Assembly (NCBI GenBank): GCA_023630585.1
Contig: CM042551.1
Coordinates: 18,959,001-19,023,000 of the forward strand
From: Cranoglanis bouderius
Taxonomy: Eukaryota; Chordata; Actinopteri; Siluriformes; Cranoglanididae
Reading direction: 5' to 3'
DNA length: 64,000 nucleotides
Every line of letters begins with the position of its first letter. Within the stretch, counting starts at the first letter, position 1. The position numbers and the translations under genes are program-made. Below the pieces are notes generated by a model. It ran no database searches. It worked only from the letters and a program-made list of their open reading frames with translations, and was not told the DNA's origin. This document shows, piece by piece, positions 21,791 through 32,165 of the stretch.

Positions 21791-22980
21791 GATTATGCCT
21801 TTTTTTTATTTTCCCTTTGCTTCTTAATGTTTCTTTTTGCTCTTCCTGTTATCCCTGGTCCCTGGTCTGGTCTGGCTGTTGCACAAGCACCTCATTTATA
21901 ACAAAGTTTGCTTGAGTACTTACCAGTTATTTATCCTGATTCTTTTATGCCCTTTCCTCTAACAAATTTGCTTACTTCAGTTCACTTGCTCAATCCAGTC
22001 TCTCATTTCTGTAATAAAGTATCGAGTATTCTCCCTGTGAGCTACTACAAGTACACACACAGGAATCAGATGTGCCTTGTGTTTGCTGTGCGTCATTTAT
22101 AGTCTGCCAGGAAAAGGCATGACAGAGATGCACAGCACGTTGCAGGAGAGCTCGACCGCGGCTCCAGAAGCTGCTGCAGCTGTGGGCTTCCTGCCTATTT
22201 AATCAGGGTGGGATCGGTGTCTGGCACCAGAGGTGGAATACATTTGCATAAAGAAACTTTTCACGTAACAGGTCGCTCTTGCAAATGGGCAGCTTCACCA
22301 AAAGAGTTGGATTGTTGAAAGCCTAACTGATGTTAGCAGATCTTTTTATTTCATTTCATGACCTGACACGTGCAGCAGAAACTCACAGATTGAGCATTTT
22401 AAATACATTCTTCCAACTGCGTACTAAGTGCAGGCTTCCATTCGAATAAATATGCTGTAATTATACCATTTGCTACTAATAATAGCACTAAAGATCACAC
22501 TAGCAATGGCTATACATCATTAGGGTTTAGAACACATGCACGCACGTCTACAGACAGTTTCATCATCGTCATTGAACCCACATGGAAACAGGAACCGAGA
22601 CACGAACAATTTCATCTGCTGGCGATAAAGACAGATCACACCTACAACATTCTGCTGTACTTTCCACAAATACACATACACCCACGTGAATAAACACTCT
22701 TCTCAGGCTGTGAACAAGTAAAAATGTAACACTTTGAGAGCAGTGTGGATCCATTCTCTCTTTTTTTTTTTTTTTTTGAGGAATAATTGTCTCTCTTGAA
22801 AGCATGTCAAAATGTACATAAAGGTGCATTAGGTAAATGCTATGATCACAGGCTAAAAAGATCATCTAATCGGATCAATGCTATGATCATATGCCTTGTT
22901 TGCAGAATGATCATAACGATAGACAAGAAGAAGTCTTAATAAGCACACAGAAAGGAGAAGCATATGGATAAAAAAGGTCA
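21791..22980. other. No gene or recognisable element
   Basis: This is AT-rich spacer with a long T run near 22761-22777. Confidence 0.4.
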
Positions 22981-23512
22981 TTGCAACTTTATATCTCAGA
23001 ATTTTATTTATCACAGTTGCGAGTTTACATCTCACAATTCTGACTTTATTTCATGCAATTTTAAGTTTACATCTCACGATTCTCATTTTTTTCTCACAAT
23101 TGGGAGTTCAGATCACACAATTTTGACCATATCGCTCGCAATTACGAGTTTACATCACGCAATTCTGACTTTTTTTTCTCACAGTTTAGATGTCCACTTG
23201 ACATTTAGTGAGTTACAAAGAATGCCCTGATAAAACATTAATCATGCTCTATAAACAGGCTACAGTAAAAACAGTACTCATCAGCTAGTGAAGACAAGGA
23301 AAACCAGACGCTAGCGCTCACTTGTTACCTAAAGTTAGTCACATTTCAAGTGGATGTCTAAATTGTGAGAAAAAATAAGTCAGAATTGTGAGATGTAAAC
23401 TTGTAATTGCCAGAAATAAAGAGAATTGCGAGCATTAAGACACTTAAACTTGCAATTCTGAGAAAAAAAGTCACAATTACCTTTTTAATTTTTTTTTCTC
23501 CGTGGCGGAAAT
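22981..23512. repeat. Inverted minisatellite arms
   Basis: The left arm (about 22985-23180) is a degenerate tandem repeat of gtttacatctcacaattctg plus an actttttttctc segment. The right arm (about 23375-23510) carries the same unit on the other strand (agtcagaattgtgagatgt). The central 190 bp is unique. The whole could fold back on itself. Confidence 0.6.
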
Positions 23513-23933
23513 GGGCTTCTATAACATAAAACATATCCTGAATATTAATCAAAACGCTACTCAGCCCAGACAAACCTGAAAAGATTTGGACTGTGAGTGG
23601 AGAATTGAGAAAAAAAAAAAAAAAAACTTGCAAAGTTTGTTCGCAAACTTTGTTCATTTGGGCATCAGTTTTAAAGATGAACAGTGTGTATGAAACACAA
23701 CAAATGTTGCTTACTGCCGTGCAGCATTCAGAGGAAGGAAGGCTTCCAGAATGTGTGAATCTAATGTTGGCACAGAGTACTGTCCTCTAAGATCCCTCTA
23801 AATGGTGGATTTTTAATGGAAGTATATCCTTCCTTATCCTTCCTACATATCAGCTTATAGCATGAAGGTACTGCACTGTGGTGTATTACTGCACATGAAT
23901 GGTGTAAACATGTACCTGTTTAGTTTTACAGGT

Positions 23934-24092
23934 ATAGTTCCCTCCACTAATATTGGCACCCTCTGTAAATATGAGGAAAGAAGGCTGTGAAAAATTGTCT
24001 TTATTGTTTAACCTTTTGATCTTTTGTTAAAAGAAATTCACAAAAATACTCTGCTCTCATGGATATCAAACAATTGCAAACACAACACAGGT

Positions 24093-24167
<75 letters not shown>

Positions 24168-24481
24168 TTATTAAATATAGGTTATTATATAAATTTGTTA
24201 AATATAGGTTATAATATAATATTTGCAACAATTATTGGCACCCTTTTAGTCAATACTTTGCGCTACCTCCTTTTGCCAAGATAACAGCTCTGAGTCTTCT
24301 CCTATAATGCCTGATGAGGTTGGAGAATACATGGCAAGGGATCTGAGACCATTCCTCCATACAGAATCTCTCCAGATCCTTCAAATTTCGAGGTCCACGC
24401 TGGTGGACTCTCCTCTTCAGTTCACCCCACAGGTTTTCTATGGGTTTCAAGTCAGGGGACTGGGAAGGCCATGGCAGGACA
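23934..24481 (-). mobile_element. Tc1-like transposon, 3' part
   Basis: The terminal repeat (ccctccactaatattggcaccc) lies at the left. The minus strand at 24250-24480 encodes the end of a Tc1 transposase: PWPSQSPDLKPIENLWGEL (with the catalytic Glu), then a basic C-terminus ending in a stop at 24250. The 5' two thirds are missing. A (TA)n tract has expanded inside the untranslated part. It belongs to the same family as the copy at 57008-59934. Confidence 0.8.
24099..24164. repeat. (TA)n microsatellite
   Basis: This is a TA run inside the Tc1-like fragment. Confidence 0.95.
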
Positions 24482-24559
24482 CTAACATCTAACTTCCAGC
24501 ATATTGGACTGAGACATGCATGTGTAATTGCACTGCAAGACTGACAGATTAAAATCGTC

Positions 24560-25313
24560 ACCTGAAAATCTCTCATCTCTGATAAGGATGGCTCCACGTG
24601 GACAAACCTAAAGATCCCCACGAGATTACTGTTGAATTCAGAAATGACTCTGATGCTCGTACTCAAGTTCCTGTTAACACAATTAGCACTTTCTGACTCT
24701 AAAGTATCCAGTTATAGGCACACATTAATCCGGATAGATCTGAAATTTTCTTTTTAAAATGCTCTCGGTCTACACTGCCGTTTTCAAACATTCCAAAAAT
24801 TGCTTGTCCACACTTATATCCCTATACTGCACATGCGTAAAAAAACGTAAGAAGCTTTGGCCTGCATCACTTCTGTCAGGCGTTTATTTAAAAATGCAAT
24901 CTGAAGGTTGTATAAAGTGACTTCTTTAACGTTAACAAAACTATCAGACTGGATAGCAGAGACAACAACTGCAGTACATCATCCAATATATTGTTTGTTT
25001 TGAGGTGAATGGGTCAGATGACTGCATCACCTGACTAAAAATACATCATAGGTTTTGAATATCTCGTTTTCTCAGTCCATACTACAACACGAAAACTGCG
25101 TTTTCAAATTTATTAATATATTCTGAGTCTGGTTCCTCTCAAGGTTTCTTGCTCATGTAGTCTCAGCGAGTTTTTCCTTCCCACCTTTGCCTCTGGCCCG
25201 CTCATTAGAGATAAATATATACATTTAAAATTTATATTTTGATTTCTGTAAAGCTGCTTTGTGACAATGTGCATTGTTAAAAGTGCTATATAAATAAAAT
25301 TGAATTGAACTTA
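24560..25313 (+). repeat. Retroposon with attgaattga tail, interrupted
   Basis: The 5' part (to about 24715, containing actcaagttcctgttaacac) and the 3' part (from about 25125, gtctggttcctctcaagg to aataaaattgaattgaac) match the copy at 13078-13582. About 400 bp of foreign sequence (24716-25124), with ends resembling a DNA transposon (ctacactgccgttttcaaac; gaaaactgcgttttcaaa), separates them. Confidence 0.55.
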
Positions 25314-26072
25314 AATTGAAGTTTAATTTTAGTCTATTTGGTCTTGGATGTATTGGCGTGCTCGCAGATTTCGGTTATTTAGTTTAAAAACTAGAAAATG
25401 TCAGCTGTTTAGCGCAAGCTGTAAGAGAAATGATCGATATAAGTGACGGTTCGATCAATGTGACTATGCAAGATATTATCGCATAGTAATATGTCAATGT
25501 TTTGCAGTGTGGTTTAGCTAGGTTTTTTTTATAGTGTACACTCTTGGGCAAAAATTGTATAAAAAAAATAACAGAGCGCATGAAATGTGGTATTTATTTA
25601 TTTAGCAATGAATAAAAAGTTAACAGGGAAATAAAGACTGATGCAAGGTGTAAGAGAGGTTAATACAGAATAGTTTTCAGCATTAGATTTGTGAAATAAT
25701 GAAAAACTTTGTACAGATATTTGCGTCACTGTTTTACTCATATACTGTTCTACTCATTTATGCATCACTTTTGTTCCAGTCGGTTTTAACGGCTGGATGA
25801 TAGACAAGCTTTCAAGAACTTTTGTTAGGTGTGTTAATATCGAGTGGGCCCTAACTTTAAATGGTCTGCAGCACTTCTGTGGCAAAAAGAACCTTGTGCT
25901 TTAATTATTTAATTATTCCTTGAAACAAATAACATTGCATGCTACTGGCATTTTATTCTCAATTTGTACATGATTATGCTTTAAGAGTAGAGCAGAGTTA
26001 TCTCAGAGTTACCTCAGTGGCCCACAGACAGCTACCCCTGCAAGCCCTGGGGAAACCTCACCCTCACCAGAC
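25314..26072. other. No gene or recognisable element
   Basis: This is AT-rich spacer to the left of the full-length Tc1-like element. Confidence 0.4.
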
Positions 26073-27644
26073 TACAGCCGTGGCCAAAAGTTTTGAGAAT
26101 GACACAAATATTAATTTTCACAAAGTCTACTGCTTCAGTGTTTTTAGATCTTTTTGTCAGATGTTACTAACTGTTACTGAAGTATAATCACAAGCATTTC
26201 ATAAGTGTCAATGGCTTTTATTGACAATTACATGAAGTTTATGCAAAGAGTCAACATTTGCAGTGTTGACCCTTCTTTTTCAAGACCTCTGTAATTCGCC
26301 CTGGCATGCTGTCAATCAACTTCTGGGCCACATCCTGACTGATGGCAGCCCATTCTTGCGTAATCAATGCTTGGAGTTTGTCAGAGTTTGTGGGTTTTTT
26401 GTTTGTCCACCCGCCTCTTGAGGATTGACCACAAATTCTCAATGGGATTAAGGTCTGGGGAGTTTCCTGGCCATGGACCCAAAATGTCGATGTTTTGTTC
26501 CCCGAGCCACTTCGTTATCACTTTTGTCTTGTGGCAAGGTGCCCCATCATGCTGGAAAAGGCATTGTTCGTCACCAAACTGTTCTTGGATGGTTGGGAGA
26601 AGTTGCTCTCTGAGGATGTTTTTGTACCATTCTTTATTCATTTGGCTGTGTTCTTAGGCAAAATTATGAGTGAGCCCACTCCCTTGGCTGAGAAGCAACC
26701 CCACACGAGTGGTCTCAGGATGCTTTACTGTTGGCATGACACAGGACTGATGGTAGCGCTCACCTTTTCTTCTCCGGACATGCTTTTTTCCAGATGCCCC
26801 AAACAATCGGAAAGGGGATTCATCAGAGAAAATGACATTACCCCAGTCCTCAGCAGTCCAATCCCTGTAATTTTTGCAGAATAGCTGTCTGTCCCTGATG
26901 TTTTTCCTGGAGAGAAGTGGCTTCTTTGCTGCCCTTCTTGACACCAGGCCATCCTCCAAAAGTCTTCGCCTTACTGTGCGTGCAGACGCACTCACACCTG
27001 CCTGCTGCCATTCCTGAGCAAGCTCTGCACTGGTGGTGCCCCGATCCCGCAGCTGAATCAACTTTAGGAGACGGTCCTGGCGCTTGCTGGACGTTCTTGG
27101 GCGCCCTGAAGCCTTCTTCACAACAGTTGAACCTCTCTCCTTGAAGGTCTTGATGATCCGATAAATGGTTGATTTAGGTGCAATCTTACTAGCAGCAATA
27201 TCCTTGCCTGTGAATCCCTTTTTGTGCAAAGCAGTGATGGCTGCACGTGTTTCCTTGCAGGTAACCATAGTTAACAGAGGAAGAACAATAATTTCAAGCA
27301 CCACCCTCCTTTTAAAGCTTCCAGTCTGTTATTGTAACTCAATCAGCATGGCAGAGTGATCTCCAGCCTTGTCCTCATTAACACTCTCACCTGTGTTAAC
27401 GAGAGAATCACTGACATGATGTCAGCTGGTCCTTTTGTGGAAGGGCTGAAATGCAGTGGACATGTTTTTTTGGGATTAAGTTCATTTTCATGACAAAGAG
27501 GGACTTTGAAATTAATTGCAATTCATCTGATCACTCTTCATAACATTCTGAAGTATATGCAAATTGCCATCATAAAAACTGAGGCAGCAGACTTTGTAAA
27601 AATTAATATTTGTGTCATTCTCAAAACTTTTGGCCACGGCTGTA
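26073..27644 (-). mobile_element. Full-length Tc1/mariner element (DD35E type)
   Basis: This 1572-bp element is bounded on each side by TA and has terminal inverted repeats of about 67 bp that differ at roughly three positions. The outer sequence is tacagccgtggccaaaag. It contains one transposase gene on the minus strand. Near-identical ends and an almost complete gene suggest a fairly recent insertion. Its terminal sequence differs from every other Tc1-like copy in the window. Confidence 0.9.
26251..27268 (-). pseudogene. Tc1/mariner transposase, two frameshifts
   Basis: The start is the ATG at 27268 (MVTCKETRAAITALHKKG), and about 339 codons follow. The N-terminal half holds two helix-turn-helix regions (FTGKDIAASKIAPKSTIYRI; later TSAELAQEWQQAG) joined by a GRPR AT-hook-like motif. 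The catalytic triad is visible: Asp in IFSDESPF, Asp in LFQHDGAPCH, Glu in NPIENLW. The second Asp and Glu are separated by 35 residues, one more than in classical Tc1 (DD34E). The frame is broken twice: near 26700, where two bases appear lost in a gtgtgggg tract, and near 26393-26398, where an A run gained a base. All catalytic residues survive, but the gene as it stands is not translatable. Confidence 0.88.
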
Positions 27645-27870
27645 TAATGACTGGTGACTTTAAATTACCGCAGCAGTAAGAGTTGTTTCTAATGACATGC
27701 TAATCTTGTACATATATGTAATATCATCATCACGTTTCGCATCCTCCTATGCCGTAGTCCAATTGGTGGCTTTTAGACGAGTGTCATAGCAGTGGTCACA
27801 CTCTCACATTGTAATCAAAAGTTACTGACACTGCAAAAACTCGCATGTCTTTGGTCACAATAGGACTTAA

Positions 27871-28236
27871 GGTACGTTCACACATACAGCGACGAAGCGA
27901 CCAGAGACCATTCACCGTGGGTGACTAGATGTGGGCATGTCCAGTGACATGACAAAGTTTAACTTTGGGCAAATTTGGAGCGACTTGGTGCAGCTACCAA
28001 TGGGAGTGAAGACAGTAGAGCGGATGTGATCCGTGATCCACCATGCTGCCGGCGAGTCCGGATAGATGGCCGCCAAGTGTACACTGCTTCTCATTCATCT
28101 CATAGGATATGATGCATGTATACACTGGTGAATTTTATATACAAATGCACTTCCTAAAATTCCTACACCTACTGGCGACTTCATGGTACAGCGACTGGTG
28201 ACTTGCAAAAAAAATCGCCATACGTGTGAAAGTAGC
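27871..28236. mobile_element. MITE flanked by TTAA
   Basis: The 366-bp element has ends ggtacgttcacac and gtgtgaaagtagc and lies between two TTAA tetranucleotides (27867-27870 and 28237-28240). It has no coding capacity. A second, opposite-strand copy is the outermost layer of the nest at 56813-60303. TTAA duplication points to a piggyBac- or Kolobok-type transposase as the mobiliser (inference). Confidence 0.7.
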
Positions 28237-28240
28237 TTAA

Positions 28241-28559
28241 CAGTCCCTCCACGATTCTGTGATTTTTCAAAAATTCAAGGAAACTCCACAATATTCTGAG
28301 GAGCTTGCAATTTTTCAAAATTACCGCAGATTTGAGCCAAGACACATCATGTGTGACGTCATCACAAAGCGCATTCAGCAAAAGCGCTCTTCGATTCATG
28401 TGCGTACAGCTAAAATGTCTCATTTACCAACAAACAGCACAAAAAAGCACAAAAAAACTCTGCAAGTTGAATCACAAATTTTTTAAAAAGCTGCAGCAAA
28501 ATCATGCATTTTTGGCTGCAACAATCACAAAAAAACTCCATGAAATCCTGTACGGACTG
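28241..28559. mobile_element. MITE with cagtccctcc ends
   Basis: It begins cagtccctccacgattctg and ends atcctgtacggactg, an imperfect terminal inversion. The interior carries the stretch gtgtgacgtcatcac and no gene. It directly abuts the TTAA-flanked MITE on its left. The layout resembles fish hAT-type MITEs. Confidence 0.5.
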
Positions 28560-30316
28560 ATAAATTGGTTCCCGGTGTGAACGCTGCATTATGCTGCCAA
28601 ACGCAACTCAAGACTGAAGATTTCTTTTTTTATGATGTGAAATTGTTGCGTGTGAAAGCAAAATCATACAGCGTCAAACCGGTTTTAGATTCTGCTTGAT
28701 GCCAAAAGGCTAAGGCGGACCCTAATAAATAGTTGTGGAGCAATTAAAAATGCTCCTTAATTGATTTAACACAGTGGTAAACAAAACAGCAGCGAGAGCA
28801 GGCACCTGGTTAAATATTAAAGTCATGCTTTGGGCAATTTAATGTAGAATAAGTTAACTACATTTAGAATTTCCATTATCAGTCTTCATCCCAAGTTACG
28901 CATCCAAATAAAGCAGGCTGGGATGCTGTTTAGTAAATGAGACATTTAAAAATCATAAAAAGGGGAAGATTGTTTTGTGTTCTCTAACGCCTGAGCACAG
29001 GATACTGCCATAATACTGTCTGCAGGCAGTTTGAGACTAGGCTTAAAAATTACACTCCAACCAGCCAATCGTCTTTAATCAGTCTTCACATAGCGTCTCA
29101 GCAGCGTTAATATGCAAACACGGTGCAAGACTGGACTCCTTTGTAGCATTTTCAGTGCAGTTGGGTGTGAAGGAGGACAGAAAAGAAGTAGACTACTGTA
29201 TGTAGAGATAACATTTTCGTTACCTTTCCCAAAGTTATCCCCGACAAGGTTTCATTTAAAAAGAAAGCATCTCGACTGACGTTTTTTGATCAACTGTGCT
29301 TTAAAAAGTATTGTGCATTTGCCAAATGTAAGATAGAGTTCTTTGTTCATTGTCGAGTGGAAAATTGAGAGAATAATTACTTTGAACGGCGCTCGAGTGC
29401 GAGCCTAATGCAAATGTGGACACTGAAAAATGGGGTGAGAATATATTGAGGAGAAATTAGCGCAGTTGGGGAAACCCAAGCCCTTTAAAACTGCATGAGA
29501 CTGGGAAATGATGCAACATCGGGTTCTTATATTGCTTCACTTTGAGATGAGAAAAACCTTTTATTAATTTTCAGTTTTCAATTCATTATCTTCTGGGCCA
29601 CATTAGCAGCCATAGAAAGGTTCCTGGTTTCAGGTTCCTGCTCGGAATCAGTACTCTTTGCATGCTCATGCTTGTATGATTGGATTGATGAGGTTTTTAT
29701 TTTGTATGACTAATAATATGACTAAAATCTATGAATTTTGTGCTGTAATCATTTTGACAGCTGTGGCAGGAACTCATTTTATGGAAAATTAAGCACACTA
29801 ATTAGACAAATATGTATGTTTTTAAGTGGAACCTCTGGTCAGTCTTTTGCTTGGGAACTTTTTAAAGCATTTGGGAATTTGTTAGCATCTTCTAACACTT
29901 TAACATTCAACTCTCACAAACGTAATGGATGTGTACTGGCTAAAGGTTAATATTCACTCAGCAGAAAATGGCTAAACAGTGTATTAATGAGACCATTACC
30001 AACAATGATGGATTTAGAAATTAGTCTCCTTTAGAGAAAAGTTCATTTATGTGGTATTGATTTGTGGGATGGGGCATTCTTTAGACATCCCTCTGCCTCT
30101 ATGGCCTTATAGAGACCATATAGTGTAATCTAAGGCAGTGTGAACCAATAAAAAGATGCCATGGGTGTGTGGTTTAAGCGAGAGTCTGCAGCGGGAGGGT
30201 GGTGGGTGGGGGATGAGCTACAGGGGTAATGAATAACGTGGCACACCCGAGTCCTGCTTTTCCCATATATTACTAATGTGATCTCTATTTCTTCCTCTCT
30301 CCCTGAGCTATGAGCT

Positions 30317-30319
<3 letters not shown>
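28560..30319. other. No gene or recognisable element
   Basis: This is unique-looking AT-rich DNA with no domain-bearing frame. Confidence 0.4.

Positions 30320-30394
<75 letters not shown>
30320..30394. repeat. (GT)n microsatellite
   Basis: This is a long uninterrupted GT run. Confidence 0.95.
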
Positions 30395-30396
<2 letters not shown>

Positions 30397-30582
30397 CAGT
30401 AAGCTAGTATAGACAAAACTGTCATGAAAAGAATAGTTAATACTTACTTTCCTTCCTGATCTTCACATGTTAATTTACAAAACTCTCAGTACCATGTTAT
30501 CTATATTATAGTCTCTTATTATAGATTTAACATGTTATGGCCATTGGAGAACCCATAGCTTTCATGAAAAACAACACCCTAC

Positions 30583-30587
30583 ACACA

Positions 30588-30632
<45 letters not shown>
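30583..30632. repeat. (CA)n microsatellite with CGCG interruption
   Basis: This CA repeat is broken once by a short cgcgcg segment. Confidence 0.9.
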
Positions 30633-30635
<3 letters not shown>

Positions 30636-30649
30636 TTTTCTACCTAATT

Positions 30650-30790
30650 TAATCTTGGCCAATTTCCAGTGAGATCCTCCCTAGCTTCTATCCATGTTCT
30701 CCTCCAGGTTCTCCAGTTTCCTCCCACCTCACAGAAACATCCCAGTAGGTGGACTGCCTAAGATAAATTGTCTTGTATTCACTCTCCATT
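30650..30790 (-). repeat. Diverged relative of the ggaggaaacc repeat
   Basis: In inverse orientation it shows catgttctcctccaggttc and tttcctcccacctcac, as in the other members of this family. Confidence 0.4.
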
Positions 30791-30839
30791 AGTTTTTTCA
30801 GACATCGGAATCCACAGCGACGACTAGCCAATTCATGAA

Positions 30840-31762
30840 TGTATTACCTACCTAATATTGTGTAGGCCCCCCTTATGCCACCAAAACAGCTGTGACCCAT
30901 CGAGGCTTGGACTCCACAAGACCTCTGAAGGTGTTCTGTGGTATCTGGCACCAAGACGTTAGCAGCAGATTCGTTAAGGCCTGTAAGTCCTGCGAGGTGG
31001 GGCCTCCATGGATCGGAGTTGTTTGTTGTCCAGTACATCCCACAGATCCTCGATCGGATTGAGATCTGGTATTGAGATCCCATAGTGCATCCTCTTCCCC
31101 AGATAAGCGACGCATACGCACCCCGCCATCTAAATAATGTAAAAGAATACGTGATTCATCAGATCAGGCCACCTTCTTCCATTGCTCCATGGTCCAGTTC
31201 TGATACTCATGTGCCCATTGTTGGAGCTTTCAGCAGTGGACAGGGGTCAGCATGAGCACTCTGACCGGTCTGCGGCTACGCATTGCCATACGCAGCAAGC
31301 TGTGATGTACTGTGTGTTCTGACACCTTTCTATTATAGCCAGCATTAACTTTTTCAGCAATCTGTGCTACAGTAGCTCCAGGACCAGATGAGTTAGCCTT
31401 CACTCCCCATGCGCATCATTGAGCCTTGGGTGCCCATGACCCTGTCGCCGGTTCACCAGTTGTCCTTCATTGGACCACTTTTGGTAGGTACGAACCACTG
31501 CATACCGGGAACACCCCACAAGACCTACTGTTTTGGAGATGCTCTGACCCAGTCATCTAGCCATCACAATTTGGCCATTGTCAAAGTCGCTCAGATCCTT
31601 ACACTTGCCAATTTTTTCTGCTTCAAACACATCAACTTCAAGAACTGACTGTTCACCTGCTGCTTAATATATCCCACCCCTTGACAGGTGCCATTATAAT
31701 GAGATAATCAATGTTATTCACTTCACCTGTCAGTGGTTTTAAAGCTATGGCTGATCGGTATA
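30840..31762 (-). mobile_element. Tc1-like transposon, internally deleted
   Basis: This is a minus-strand copy of a common fish Tc1-like family. The right terminal sequence (tttaaagctatggctgatcgg) and the transposase N-terminal region (antisense ttttggagatgctctgac, then tcatctagccatcacaattt) are present, followed by much of the coding region. Several hundred bases are missing near 31075-31085, and the left terminal repeat is not recognisable. Translation is broken repeatedly. Confidence 0.75.
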
Positions 31763-31914
31763 CGGTATACATCAATGTAAATAAAGAAGAAGTATAATAA
31801 ATATTATCATTTACTCGTACATACAGTTGAACATTTTCTGTTCATTCTTTTTCTAGAATTATCCTGTTCTACTTTCATGTTACTGATAATCGCTAGAATA
31901 CCTAATAAAATGTA

Positions 31915-32015
<101 letters not shown>

Positions 32016-32094
32016 CTTAAGTTTTATGGCCCTTCAAAGGCTTACTAAAATGATGATGTGGTCCAGGCACACCGCTGTTCAAGGTTTTTACACT

Positions 32095-32165
32095 CCTTCA
32101 CTTTCAGTAACTGCTTTATCCTGGTCAGGGTCACGGTGGATCCAGAGCTTATCCCGGGAACACTG
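32095..32165 (+). repeat. Short fragment of the ggtcagggt repeat family
   Basis: The motif ctgctttatcctggtcaggg, then cacggtggatccagag, matches the start of the copy at 21535. Confidence 0.45.
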
